64,000 bases of DNA from Aphelocoma coerulescens (Eukaryota; Chordata; Aves; Passeriformes; Corvidae): the NCBI RefSeq assembly GCF_041296385.1, contig NC_091023.1, positions 24,057,924 through 24,121,923 of the forward strand, written 5' to 3'. The position numbers and the translations under genes were made by a program. Below, piece by piece: positions 30,780 through 43,600 of this stretch; the first letter of the stretch is position 1; each line of letters begins with the position of its first letter. The notes beneath the pieces were generated by a model. It was given only the letters and a program-made list of their open reading frames with translations, did no database searches and had not been told where the DNA came from.

Positions 30780-33700
30780 ACCATGGATGGTCTGGGCCCA
30801 AGACCTGATGACTCTTTTGGACTCGTGCTCTGGGCAGGGTTGGTTTTGAGAGGGTAAATGTTGAACAAGCTGCAGAGAGTGGGGAGCAGAACAAGAAGGG
30901 CTTTGCCTTTCAGGTGTGCATCAAATTGAACTTTTGGTAACATTTTCCAGATGGGCAGAATCTTTGTGGTTCACAAATTATCCCTGTGTTTTCTGGGCCC
31001 AATTCCCCAGACAAATTCCTGTTTCCAGGCATCCTGAGATCTGTTCCTGTCTCCCCTTCACACATTTCAATTTCTATAAAATGTTACGTTACATATGAGA
31101 TAACTGTAATCTGTGAAGGGATAGCGAGATCAGGAGAAGAATGAGATTATTCTCTTTGCTTGTCAAAACAAACAGAAATAGCATTTTTTCTTCTCTGCAA
31201 TGGGTGATAGAAACAGAAACACAGAACATATATTCATTTTTCTGCCTCTTGAAGCTGGATCTAGTTCTTATGAAAAGTTCTCAGTGACTTCTAGCTGGTA
31301 GAAGAGTTTGGTCTAAAATATATTAGAGTCACTTGTAACCATTAAAGGGAAAAAAAGAAAAAGCAGTGGCAGCAATAAAAATGCTGACAATAACATAGTG
31401 TCTTAGTCCACGGAGATTTGGCAATAATCAATACATGATGCCCTCTCTAAAAATACTTTGGCTTTTGGCAGCTTTAAAAGTTTTCCTCCCCATAGGTGGA
31501 GATCAGACAAGTTGAAAAACTCAGGGAAACTTTGAGAAATTACTGAAAGAGCAATAAATATTTAAATCTTGGATATTCACTGAACACCTCCAGCTGGGTG
31601 CGAGCAGACAACATTCCCGATCTGCAGCAGCATGGAAAATCAATAGGATAGAGGCCAGGGCTGCTCCTACTGCAAATGTAATACTGGCTGCTTTATCTTC
31701 AGGCAAAAAGCAGAGTTTATTGCAAGCACTGTGGGCCTTCCTTTGTCTCAAGTATGTGAATAAGGAGTGTCTCCACTGAACCCAAGAAAATTATCCCAGT
31801 TAGTGGGAAACCAGCTCCTGGTTTTGCAGGAATGATGTGTCTCCAGTGTGTGTGTTCAACTCCAGCAGCTCCATTGAAGCACAACATGGCATCGGTTTTG
31901 TCCTTCCTGTCGGGTGCAAAGGGTCAGAGAGCACCACCAGAGTTGTCTAAAGTCCTCTGTTAAGAAAAACTCCCAAGAGAAATCAAGTATTTGGTTTATT
32001 TCCTTGCTGTAATTTAATAGTTGTTTACAAAGCAGGGTTGTTTGAAGTGTTTAGAATAATTTATCAAAACCACTTCTCTTCATCCTGGTGAAGCTCAGTA
32101 TAACCCTCACTTTTGGAGCATCAGAATATTTTCCTCACAGTGTTTTTCCTCTGGTTCTTCCCTTCAGACTTCAACTATCACGAGAAGAATCGTCATAAGA
32201 CCCTCAGTCCATCTAAAACCAAATCCTGTGCCAGAGGTTGAAGTCCAAGTCCAAATCCTTGACAACTTGGGGCTCAATATTCTTCAGAAATATTATCCCC
32301 AAGATACCAGGGCCATTCATGCCTGTGTTTGATTAACCAGAATTAACTTTGTTAACCAGCTCATACAGAGCACATCTTTTAGCTCATGGAGCATCCAACC
32401 TTTGGGATCTCTCTTCCTTTAAAAAAACACAATATTGTTAGGAATTCCCCCTGCACACTTAAAGAGCTCCTGTAGAGCTGTGAAGAGACAAATTATTTTG
32501 CAGGGCAGTTGCAAAATGTTTATGGGAATGTTTTGCTGCGCAGCCTCAACAGGGCTTCAGGAATTGCCCAAAACCAGAGCTTGGTGATTACAAGTGAAGA
32601 GATGGCTTTGTGTCCTCCTGTGTTTAAGAAGCAAATATCATGTTTATGGAAATAATGAGGATGAAAAAACGTTATCCAAGAGTAGGAAATTTAGACAAAT
32701 ATTTCTTAGTGTGACATTGGATGTAAGATTCCAAAACGATGACTGTAGGAAGGACGTGATTATTTGTTCCTATTAAATATGTCAATCTTTTTCAAGGTGG
32801 ATCAGCAAAAGTTTTTAATATTCAGCAAATCTCTTGGTGGCTGTGGAGAGTTCATGACTAATCAAAAGTTCCTTAATGAAGCATTGTGGGAAGTTCTTTA
32901 GTGCATGGTTAGTCACAAAAATACAAAATATGAGGGGTTTGTTGGCAACAACTGGGATCTGTGTGATGGAAATGGTTCCACTGTGGGCCAGACACCAGCA
33001 CTGCTGCTTCAGATCCTGTTGTTTTACATTTACAGCCAGTGTTTGTTTTCAGCAGATAAATGTAAGTAACACAGTCATGAGGCAGTGAAGGCAGCAGTTT
33101 GGAATTTTCTGTATTTTTTACCCTTTTTTGCTGTCTCAGAGAATCAGCTTGGGAATTCCGGCTGTGAGGAATTTTCTCCTCTCCCTGACTAATGGCACTA
33201 GTGGTTAATAAAGATCTGAAAAGCTTTTATTAATGAAATATCTTTTATTGCCCAGCTTTTATTCATTTTTCATGCGCACATAAAAGACAGCAAAGAGGGA
33301 AAAAAAGCCACCAAAACCTACAAGCACACAGCAATAACCAGAAAAGCCTTAAAAAAAGACTGTTGAGGTAATAGAGATAACATTTTTAGACTGCAAGGAT
33401 GGAAGGTGAAGAAACATAGATCCTTTGGGAAAGCAAAGATCCCTTTAAACCTTTTCCTGCACTTCCTGTAGCACAATGAACTTTGGGTTGTAACATTATT
33501 TAGCTCTAACATAACTTACCCTGGCAGAAACACCAGCTCTGCTGTCTCAGGGGCCATATAATTCCTGGGATACTACATCCAATAAATATTTTGGGCCAGG
33601 TGTAGTTGTACCAAGCACAGAAGAGGAACCATATGGATGCTCTGCAATCACCTCTGCATGGCTGAGGTACAAGAAAATAGAGCCTCGTTCATACCTTGAT

Positions 33701-33783
33701 ATGTCCCCTATTAATAAAGGTGACCTGACAACACTTGGAATTAATACAGATCTTGGAGGATTCTGGTAAAAAACATACCAAAA
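30780..33783. other. Intergenic, no gene recognised
   Basis: AT-rich sequence with only short open frames. No repeat family that I recognise is present. Confidence 0.55.
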
Positions 33784-33860
33784 AATCATGGAGTGTTTTG
33801 GGTTGGAAGGAACCTTAAAAATCATCTTGTTCCAATATCCTGGCATGGGCAGGGAATGTG
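33784..33860 (-). mobile_element. CR1 3' tail, antisense, short
   Basis: AATCATGGAGTG, GGGTTGGAAGGAACC, TTAAAAATCATC and TGGCATGGGCAGGGA match the reverse complement of a CR1 terminus. Only the last 75 or so bases remain. Confidence 0.85.
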
Positions 33861-36851
33861 GCTGAGTTTCCCTTTCAAATTTGCAAGGATTCTCCCTCAT
33901 GGCTCAATCCCAGTGCATTTAGGAGAAATTCTGGATTGCATCCTACCTGCAGCCCACCTCTCCTAAACAGCTTGGGAGATTTATAGCTGTACTGGGTACC
34001 TTAAGTGCCTGCAGCTCATTTGGGGAAGCAGATGAGGAGGGAAAGCAATGGATTACTCCCCTGGGGATCGTGTGTTCCTGCTCAGGTAAGTTCATTTAAA
34101 GGAAAATTAATTGGCCTGCAGTTATGCAAAGCAAAGTGAACAGGAACAGGGTTTATGAGGCCAAAAACACCGAGTGGCAATGGCTGTGTGTAGACATTTC
34201 CCAAAAACTTCTACAATCAGGTGTTTTATTGCAAGCTAAAGTGCAGGAGATACCATAATTGCTACTTTTAAAAGAGATATGGGAAACACTTTGCCACCAC
34301 TTTGTCAGAAATGTGAGCTATAAAACTCTGCAGCTCCATGGTTTCCATGGGTACCATCTTTGCAGGGATGTTCTTGGGCTCTGGGGTGCAGGAGAGGGAC
34401 AGGCTGCCCCTGGTAATTAATTCCCCATCTCCAAACACCTGTGATGGGGCAGGGATGTCATCTGTGGCGTGCATCTGTTGGGAAAGGGACTAAGGGATGT
34501 TGCCAGGTGGGAGGGAAAGGCACAAAGTGAGGCTCCCAGTGGGTGACAGGACCCATGGGCTTTGGAGGAGCTGAAATTTGGGATCTACATATGGCCTGGA
34601 GGTTGAGCATCTCCTGCAGGTCCCTTGCAGAGCACCCCCAGCCTGGATAATCTCCATCCAAGCCTCTTTTGATGTATTCACATATAAAATTGGTGAGTTT
34701 TTATGTTTCATTGCATTCAACTCGGTGTTTTCATCATTTCTTGCATCTTTATTGGGTAAGAAGTAACCCCTGCCCTCGAGATGCTGTAAAATCTTGCAGT
34801 TGTCCATTTGCCAGCCTTGTTTTCCTTCTCCTGCTCCTCAATTTGCCTGCAGGTGTGCACCTATGGTTCTGATCCAGTTTTCCACATGTTTTAAAAATAT
34901 ATATAATAAATCACAAAGGATTCCATAAATACACCCCTTTCATCCCACGTCCTTTTGAAAAAGTGATGAGAACAATGAGTGGGGCAAAGAAGGCTCTGCA
35001 GCCAACCCAGAGCAAGAGGAAATAAATGAGGACATAATCTCCTCCCAAATTTGAAAGTTCAACAAGAGGAACTGGTGCAAGAAATAGAAAAGAACCAGAA
35101 GTAGTAGAAGTAGGTCTCATTTAAAAGTACATTCCAGTCAAAAATACCTCCCAAGTTTCATGTCAGCCTTGTAGTTTTCCTCTAAAAAAAGAAATCAAGC
35201 AAGCAATAGTTATTTAATAACAAAGAGTGACCTATTTTGGAAGGAAAATTAATATGGAAGTGTTCTTCTGAGAATAGGAACAGTTTTTGTGAAGTTTTCT
35301 CCACTGCTTTATGGACCAATTCTATGATGAGTGTTTAATAATTTTCATTTTTACTCTGTGTATCTCAGAATCCAAACTGAATTTCTGGTATTTGGGCTGA
35401 AACCCACTTGATTATGTACGAAGCATCAAAGTCCTGTGAAAAGCACTTCCATAAAACATATATTATCTTTGCAGTGAATTGCTGCACACACTTCCCTTTA
35501 AGAATTTCAGAACCATAGGAATGTTTGAATTTAATAAAAGTGGTGCAGCTCCAACGGAGTTAACCAGGCAGACTGAGGAGAGCTCCTGATTTAGCACGTC
35601 CAGATTTTGAGTGGTGGCATCAGAGAAAAACAGCAAAAAAAAAAAAAAATTAATAATGATTGAGTTCTCTAAAAGGATGGTCTCGTGGAATCTCCTAAGA
35701 GATTAATGAGTGATTGGCTTTGTCAGATAATTAGCTGCTGTACCAAATTATTTGTAAGCTTTGCAGGAGAGACGCCAGCACCAAATGTTATTCTCATCCA
35801 TTGCTGGAGGTCGGCTGTTTTCCAAAATAGAAGTGCAATTAATCATTATTAGCATAAAGAAGCTGCTGATATTGTTCATTAATAATTTGATTTTAATGTT
35901 AATAAAACAATCACTACAATGTTGATCTATTGAGTGCAGTGTGGGGGATATTTTGTGCCTTGCATAAGCAATGGATATGATTTACCAATCTGTGTGTACA
36001 GCAAAGTGTTTGGGGATAAATCTAACATGGTTAGAGAATGGAAAATGTTTTCCTGAGGTGAAATTTCCAGCATTTCCTTTACCTTCTTTCAGAAAACAAA
36101 GAACAGACAAAGATTCAGCTGTTTTGGTACTAAAGGATGGTTAGCAACAAGAAAAAGTCCAGCTGTGTTGTGTCTTTACTGTCCAATAATGCAGTGTTTC
36201 TCATAATAACTTTAAAAATGTACCTAGGACTGTTTATAAGGAAGATCCTGAATAAAACCACTGTTTGGGTTTGTTTGCCTTTATCTCCACCTTTTTCTAG
36301 CAGTTGTATCCTTCTTCCTGATTAGCCTGAGTACACAAACACATCTTGTCCCTGGACAATCCCTCTTTTTTCATCCCCGAGCAGGTTTCCTGAACACCGG
36401 TAATTTAAAAATTGTTTCCATGCACACTTGTCTTAATAAAACATTGCTCACACACCTCCAGCCTCAGTCCTAAAAAAAAAATGAGTGCTGAGGCAAAGTG
36501 AGCCTGTGTGACTCCAACACTTCACAGAACGTTTGCCACCCATTTAACACCGTGTGCAGGGGTCTTGGTTCCGTGGCACAGCCCTGACTCATCATTACCA
36601 CCTGTGGGATTTAATGATAGCAAATGGTGGAGAAGCTTTGCTTTAAACACAGGTCCTTCATCAAATGCACAGGTTCAAGAGGAGGCACAGATGGGGCTGG
36701 AATTGTAGAAGGAGGAAGGGCCTTAAGGTGGAAACAGCAGGCGCTGAACTTTAATTTAGGTAGTTCTAAGTTTTGCTAAGTAGTTTTTTTTTAATCTCAT
36801 ATTTAAAATTGCTCTTTTTCCTTTTTCTCCCCAGTCATGCTTATTTCAGAT
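33861..36851. other. Intergenic, possible conserved non-coding block at 35.65-35.96 kb
   Basis: No exon is supportable. The section at about 35,650-35,960 is rich in TAAT/ATTA homeodomain-type cores and free of simple repeats, the look of a vertebrate enhancer, but conservation cannot be tested from the sequence alone. Confidence 0.4.
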
Positions 36852-37128
36852 AATCATGGAATGGTTTGGGTTGGAAGGGACATTAAAGCTCATCCGGTCC
36901 CACTCAGTGCCATGGACAGGGACACCTCCCACTGTCCCAGGCTGCTCCCAGCCCCAATGTCCAGCCTGGCCTTGGGCACTGCCAGGGATCCAGGGGCAGC
37001 CCCAGCTGCTCTGGGCACCCTGTGCCAGGGCCTGCCCACCCTCACAGGGAAGAATTTCTTCCTAATATCCAATCTAAACCTGCTCTCTGTCAGCTTGATG
37101 CCATTCCCGCTTGTCCTGTCACTCCACA
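36852..37128 (-). mobile_element. CR1 LINE 3' fragment, antisense
   Basis: AATCATGGAATGG, GGGTTGGAAGGGAC and ATTAAAGCTCATCC are followed by CAGGGACACCTCCCACTGTC and CAGGCTGCTCCCAGCCCC. GAATTTCTTCCTAATATCC, AATCTAAACCTGC and CCCGCTTGTCCTGTC come after. This is a continuous, lightly diverged antisense CR1 3' end of about 277 bp. Confidence 0.93.
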
Positions 37129-38276
37129 CTCTCATAAATTGTCTCTCTAAAGGACGGTATCATTAAGATCATATCGATAAACCGCACGTCCTAAAAACCC
37201 AGAGCAAGCAAAAAAAATTTAAAAAAAGTGGGTGGGCTTTGTTTTAGCAGTTTATCCTTTGATAATAAGGGTGAGAAATAGGATTTGCCAGATAAGCTGT
37301 TGTAGGCTCACATTTGATTGCTGTGCTGCACGTGATGTGGAAAGATTTGATCATTTTTTAGTAATCAGGTTTGTCAGAATCGTGTGGGAAGACCTGCAGC
37401 CTCCAGCCCAATGCTGGTGAGAGAGGCCAAAGGGCTCTGGATTTGCCATTATTACACTTAGAGACAATATTTGGGTTCAAAATAATTTCTGTGCTTTGTG
37501 CATAATCTCCTGACATGGAGAAGATCGAAAGTTCCAAAAGCCTCCATCCTCTTGGATTGTTTAGCCAAAAGATTCCTCAAAGCATAGTGGAGTCAGTGGA
37601 TAAAAACACCATGACAAACCCATCAATATTCTCCAAAGTTTTATAACACTCTTCTAAAATAGAAAATAAAAAAAAAAAACAAAAAGAAAATTAATTAGCT
37701 GATGGGCCAGATGAGGAATAGCACATAAATATGTCTGTTTAAATCTCAGTGCTCGGACAGCAGTGGTTTCTGCTGCAAAATACAATCATATGTCACTCCA
37801 TGACATTTTGAGGAGTGTGGGATGGAAAGCAGCCTCTGTGCTTGTGCTGGATTTTATTTCATGTGGGCCCATTTCTGAGGGTGCTGACTATGGATTAAGC
37901 AGTGTTGACAGATAAATACTGATGTTTTATGCTCGTGGAGATTAGAGAGTGGCATGCTCCAAAGTCTGGTGGAGTAGATTACTTAATACACTATTACTTC
38001 TCATGGATTTTGATTATTATTTGGATTTTCCAGAGTCATCATCTTGTGTCTGCTGTTCTCACCCTTCTGTCAACTCTGGCAAAAACTGATAGCCAGGTGA
38101 TTTGTCTGAATAAAATAAGTTTTTCTACTTCTTAGGGTATCATTTCACTCCAGCCTCATGCTTATGAAAAGCTGTGGAGTTTGGGTCATGATTTTTGGCC
38201 ATGGAAGCTGTTCTGGCCTTTTTCAAGAACGTGTAGTGAAGAGGCACTATTTACAAGAGCACACTGTGCTTTTTTT

Positions 38277-38370
38277 ATAGAACAGTTTGGGTTGGAAGGG
38301 ACCTTCACATCCCTCAAGTCCAACCCCACTGCAAGGAACACCTGTAACTGCAGCAGGTTGCTCAGTAGCA
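38277..38370 (-). mobile_element. CR1 3' tail, antisense
   Basis: ATAGAACAGTTTGGG, TTGGAAGGGACCTTCAC, CAAGTCCAACCCCACTGC and a GCAGCAGGTTGCTCAG segment follow the antisense CR1 order. About 95 bp remain. Confidence 0.85.
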
Positions 38371-38933
38371 TCATCATCAGCTTTTATTTGTGTTTTCCCT
38401 TTCTGATCCCACCTGAAAAGAGGAAAAACTGTGCCAAAGCACTGTGATAAAAGCATTTCCTGTGTTCTCTTTGGTGGAAATGTTCACATTCTGAAGAAAT
38501 CCTCCAGCTGCGATCCAGCTTTCAACCAAATTGATAAACACTGGAAATGTTTTTATCTGGTTAAGGAAGCATTGATATAAATTTTGATAAGGAAAAAAAA
38601 GCTCTAAATCTGTGCTTGTGTCTTCGTTGTCATCACAAAACCAATTTTCCTTTCAAGTCTGGGGGAACCAAGGCTGTGCAGCCTCCTCTGTGTGTAACAG
38701 GCCCAGGATCTCACAGGTGGCTATGGAGGTGTTTTGTTATTTTACTTTCTCTGAGCTCAGTTAAATTGATGGTTTGTGACGGTATTGTCCCTTCCATCCA
38801 AGACTTAGCATTCAAGGACTGTGCTGAAGGACTTGCCTCCAAACCAGAGAGTTATAGAGAGCCAAAAAATGGTAAATACAATAGCAGATGGTTTATATCA
38901 GCTTGACAGCATCGTTTTTGGCCAGCACCCAAA

Positions 38934-38964
38934 GCTACAAACTTCTGAGCTAGAAGTTTGAGCT
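38934..38964. repeat. Short inverted repeat (hairpin)
   Basis: CAAACTTCT at 38938-38946 pairs perfectly with AGAAGTTTG at 38952-38960 around the loop GAGCT. The flanking AGCT on each side extends the stem with one bulged base. No surrounding element explains it. Confidence 0.7.
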
Positions 38965-41214
38965 GTTGTTTGAAGTTGGGAGTGGAGGCTCAGGAATGGT
39001 CCAAAGATGATCTACATGTATGTGGCTCTCCATGGGGTCAGAACAGTGCTCCAGGCAGGTCAGGGCCAACAAAAGCAGAATCATGTCACCCAAAGTGATG
39101 GGAGTGATTTTAAAAATTAAATAAAGGTGTGCAAAATAAAAAGAATGGGCTGATCATGCAGAAATGCCAAGAGAAACTTTATTTACACAGATCTTTTGAG
39201 GAAGGATGGTGAGAGACTCCAGCTCTCATCACACTTTTGCAGAGATGATTTTCACTCGCTCCCAAAGGATTAAAATACTTTAGACACCCAACAAGTGTGA
39301 GTTGCTTGGGTTAGAAGTTTTTACAAGCACAGCCCCGAGCGCGTTAGATCATCATCATTTATTGATGACCTGTCTGATGGAGATCTGAAATTCTGACATT
39401 TCAGCTCACCACAAATATAAAAACTAAACCCAGAATGCTCAAAAAGAACGTAGGTCAAGGAAAAACAACCTCCTTTTCCAGCTGTCTGTAGAGGCAGGTC
39501 TTGTAAAGGCATTAAAAGGCTCTGAATCGGGCCCATGGTAGCAATTCAAATTTACTGGTACTTGTTCCTGCAGCGGTGACAAACACAGCCTGGGTTTACT
39601 GGCTTGCAGCATTTGTCATGCACAGACTGAAAAATGTCCCTGAGATTCCTCAGCTGCCACAGGAGCACAGTCTATCCCTTCCCTTCAGAAAGACAAGGCC
39701 ATTAAAAACTAATGGGGCCTTCAGGAATTGGAGATTCCGCCCCATCCCCGATGTGTTCCTTCATCCCCCAAAGGGGTTTTTGTCTCTTCTGCGAATCTGT
39801 AATGTCCTTGTAAATGACATTTTGCTGCACAGCTGAAGCAAGCTACCTCAAGGAAAAATGAAGATAGAAAACAGGATTTAACTTTCTTTTCCTCGTGCGA
39901 GTCCATCAGAGCAGTCAGTCACAGCTGGATGGTCCAACAGAAAGCCTGGGATGTGAGGATCCATCAAGTTCCCCACACAGGAGGAACTTTCAAGGTACCT
40001 TTTAATTGTCCTTCTGCGAGCTCCACCTCGCAGCCATGGCCTGCAAAATCTTCATTTGATTTAAATTTCGTGGGATTAGGAGTCCTGTGGGTGGTGTGGG
40101 CAAAAGACAAAGAGATTTGATGCTACCTACAAAATTTCCTACTGTTTGATTTAGGAACTGGTGGGTTTTAATCATGGAGGCTTGGAATGGTGCTCATCTC
40201 TAAGTGGACCTTTGGCCTTTTTTTTGACTGTTAGATAAAACAAATACTGAATTTGGAATATGGGCAGTCTCCAAGGATTCCTTGATATCTTGGTGCCCAA
40301 AGGAAGATTCAGCTTTGAGATCCTTGTGTGGGATACAGCTACTCACATCCTCTGGAGAAAAGGGAATTTCCTCTTCTGCTAGGTTTGATCTTTATCCTTG
40401 GACAGTGCACGGTACCAGAGGGGGATTATCTTTCACCCAAATTCTCCTCCAGAACAGTTTTATCACGATAGATGGTAAAACCAAAAATTCAGGGTCAAGG
40501 GAAATATATGAAGGAAGGCAATTGCCAGTCTCAAATTCATGAGAAAAGTGGTTTTTCCATTGGAAAATTAGGACTTCGTCTTCAATTCTGAGACCCTCTA
40601 TTGCTGAGTTACCTCAAACAAGCCTCATCACTAATACTGCACTGCAAACGAGGTCTGTGCTGAAGCCTCACTGAAGGTGGAGGGACCAACAAATGCCTGA
40701 ACTGTAATTTGGAAGAAATGTCTCTGCCTAATCCTTAAATCTCAGTGTTTAGGTCTGATTAGAAAAATTCCATTTTCTGAATTTTTGTGACAATTCCAAG
40801 TTTCAAAATCCTCTATTCCAAAAATCTTTTCTGCTGCTCTTTAGATTTCACCTATTTCACCTACTTTTAAATTTTTGGAAGTGCCTTAGGAGACAAATAA
40901 ATAACAAGGCACTTGGGATTTTAAAATTTTCATATCATCCATTCCAGGTATTGTTTTGCTCCCATTTCCTCCTTGCAGTGTTTGAGGACTTGTATAAAAC
41001 ACAGCCAACACGATCCTATTACTTTTCTTTTTTTTTTTTTTCCTTCTTAAAAGATCAGTGAGCCAGGGAGTTTCTAACAAACATCTGCTTATATTTATCA
41101 TATATCCAACTCATCAGGAACTGAACAGCATTTCATCCTGCCAGGTTTGGAGCATCACATGCTCCAGGCTGCAGAGAAATCCATTGCTTTCCCAGGGAAG
41201 CACAGTGGTATTAA

Positions 41215-41241
41215 ATTCCTAACTGGGTATTCCTAACTGGG
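41215..41241. repeat. 13-bp direct repeat, 14-bp period
   Basis: ATTCCTAACTGGG occurs at 41215-41227 and again at 41229-41241 with one base between. This is a small local duplication with no sign of an inserted element. Confidence 0.85.
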
Positions 41242-42487
41242 CCCAGTATCAGCTCTGAGCAAGATGATCTCCCAGCCTTCCTCTGAATTCATTCTAGAGC
41301 ATGATTCATACTTTACTCCTCTCTGGTGAGCAGTGAGGTTCTGAACTCTGAGCTAATGCCAATTAAGAGGCATGGTCATCAGGGGAGCAAAGAATTGAAA
41401 ACAAATTAAGCTTTCCCAAGCAACAATTTTGTCTTGGGTGAACCACAAGAAACCAAACTTGTCTTCCACTGCTCAGTAAGAGACCCCCTAAAATTCAGAG
41501 ACACAAACCAGCAAAATTAACATTTACAGGTCCACAGCATCAATGTAACATTATTGTTTTCAATTTCAAATGTAAATAAAGAACAAATTAGCTCTGGCTG
41601 TTTGAAATAGGAATGTGTCTGGAATTGTTGCCGTTGCCAGGGTTTATTGACCTGTGCTCTGGAGCTGGAGTGGGAAATGACACTTAAGGCTGTTAGAATA
41701 AGTTCTACACTGCAGGATTTGGAGATTCATTGTGTTTCAATTAATTCCAGCTCTGTAAAAACCTCTTTTCTTGTTTGCTTTACCCTTTTCTTTCTATTTT
41801 TGTTTTTGTAGTGAGCCAGCAATTATTTTTTTAATCAAGATTCAGATAGAGTGTCATTACTGCTTCAGGTCTAGTAATGAGCATTCTGTGATTCCCAGGG
41901 AAAGTGGGTGTTTGCTCAGCCTTTTGTTCTTTCCCATTCACACTTACCAGGTTAATATTGTGTTTGCAGATTTGCATTTGGACCATATTAGTGCACAATC
42001 TTGAAATTAAAAAGCCAGAATACTTTGAATTCCAGTAATCCTCAGCAGCCCCCAAACACAATAGGCTTTTTCCTTCTACTTTAACTAATTATCTCTGTGC
42101 AGCACTCCAGGTGAATTTCAACACAAGCACTCTAATAATGTAATTAAAAATGTATAAAGGAATTAAAAATGAATTAAAAGGATATCCTGCAACAACTTTT
42201 AAACCTGGACTAAATGAAATGGCAAGACTTAAGCCCCTCTGTTTTAAAGGACCTGCAGTCGGTAGATTAAGAGTGCTGGGGCACCACCAGGACCTCATGC
42301 AAAACAACATAAACTTCAAATTGAGCAGAAAAAAAGGAATCTGCAGATCTCATGGGTCTCATTTCCTTAAAGGCCACCTGTACCTTGCAAACAGAAATGT
42401 TGTGCTAAAAACTTCTTGCCACCAGTAACAATACTCCCTAATTAACAAGCATTTGAAGGAGGTAAGAGAGAAGCTGAGTTCCTGGTC

Positions 42488-42576
42488 TGTGGAAGGTGTC
42501 CCTGCCCGTGGCAGGGGGTGGAAGGCAATGAGTTTTAAGGCCCCTTCCAACCCAAACCATTCCATGATTCCATTAT
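42488..42576 (+). mobile_element. CR1 3' tail, sense
   Basis: GTGGAAGGTGTCCCTGCCC, GGCAGGGGGTGGAAGGC, TTTTAAGGCCCCTTCC and AACCCAAACCATTCC lead into ATGATTCC, the CR1 terminus on the + strand. Confidence 0.9.
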
Positions 42577-42826
42577 TCTCTGATGTCCTGCGTGTGAGTC
42601 CTGGCGCAGGACAGGATTTGGCTGCTGTTTTGCCCCAGTTTTGGGGGGATTTTGGGTAGCCAGGACCAGCTGACTCTGGCTCTCTTTCATGCAGCCAGGA
42701 GAACACAGAGCTCCGTGAGGGGCAGCACGCAGCAAATCCAGCCCTGTCCATCCCTCCCATCATTTCCAGCTCTGCTGCACACAGCTCCAGCCCAGGCATG
42801 CCCCAAGCTTGCACAAAGCATCAACC

Positions 42827-42925
42827 ATAGAATCATGGCATCATTAAGGTCAGAAAAGGCCTCCAAGATCATCAAGTCCAACCTTTGCCTGAATTGCCCC
42901 CTGCCCACTAAATGTATCACCAAAA
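42827..42925 (-). mobile_element. CR1 3' end, antisense, left part of a split copy
   Basis: CATAGAATCATGGC and ATCATTAAGGTCAG are followed by CCTCCAAGATCATC and AAGTCCAACCTTTGCC, an antisense CR1 terminus. It breaks off near 42925. The next part of the same antisense order reappears at 43478, so about 550 bp seem to have been inserted between. Confidence 0.85.
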
Positions 42926-42957
42926 TACTCAAACTCAATGGGCCACTCATTTAAGAG

Positions 42958-43011
42958 ATGGATTTGATGATCCTGGCGGGTCCCTTTCAACTCAGAATAT
43001 TCCGTGATCTG
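42958..43011 (+). mobile_element. CR1 3' tail, sense, inside the split antisense copy
   Basis: ATGGATTTGATGATCCTGG, GGGTCCCTTTCAACTCAG and AATATTCCGTGATC match a sense CR1 terminus. It lies in the interval that separates the two halves of the antisense copy. Confidence 0.75.
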
Positions 43012-43124
43012 TGACTGACACTGATGCCATGAAGATTTTTTTGCCTTTTCTTTTATACCCCTGTTATACCTTTTTTACAACTTCTGTATTCCTAGTGCTT
43101 TTTGCCTCCATTCTTGGACTTGTT

Positions 43125-43477
43125 TGTCAAGCTGAGAGACTCAACATTTTAGAAACTTCATAGGGAGGGGTTAATATGCCCCAGAGCCCAAGGTCCTCTC
43201 CAGAACACATTCTGTAAACCAAGATAGAGCCATCCAGGGGAAGGTTCCTTGGGGAGGGGGGCTCACTTGAGCCTCTCATTGGGGAATCTTTGATAGATCT
43301 GCTAATTAGTAACACCTCTAATGTTATACCAGATCTTTTGGGGGTGCATTGCGGGGTGCATTTCAATACATATGACCTGGACGTGGTGCACCTAAGGATC
43401 CTTAAAATAAATACCAAGGTAAAATCCCTTTTTCCCATCTAACCATGTTTGACTCTTGATTTTAAGACCAGGAAAAG
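43125..43477 (+). mobile_element. Candidate solo LTR of an endogenous retrovirus
   Basis: A distinct block of about 350 bp begins with TGTCAAG and carries an AATAAA at 43406-43411 near its right end, followed by a pyrimidine-rich stretch. That layout fits an LTR with U3, R and U5 on the + strand. It falls exactly in the gap that interrupts an antisense CR1. I see no internal retroviral region, primer-binding site or clear target-site duplication, so the boundaries and identity are tentative. Confidence 0.35.
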
Positions 43478-43600
43478 GCATCAACACGTCTTTTAACACT
43501 TGCAGGGATGGTGACTCCACCTCTGCTCTGGGGAGACTCCTCCAAAGCTTAACCAGTCCTCCAGTGAAGAAATGAAGCTTTAGCTCATCCTGCCATCTAT
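43478..43600 (-). mobile_element. CR1 internal 3' segment, antisense, right part of the split copy
   Basis: GCATCAACACGTCTTTTAAC, CAGGGATGGTGACTCCACC, CTCTGGGGAGACTCCTCC and CAGTGAAGAAATGAAGC follow the antisense CR1 order that should come directly after the piece at 42827-42925. This supports a single older copy split by later insertions. Confidence 0.75.

Larger units (their letters stand above)
38371..42487. other. Intergenic, no gene recognised
   Basis: About 4.1 kb without a supportable gene. It contains a short hairpin at 38934-38964 and a 13-bp direct repeat at 41215-41241, both listed separately, and a T-rich run near 41.03 kb. Confidence 0.55.

Noticed and set aside
30368..30943. 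191-codon open frame on the - strand
   Set aside because: It overlaps an antisense CR1 tail. The CR1 3' region here is mostly past the reverse transcriptase and GC-rich, so chance open frames are expected.
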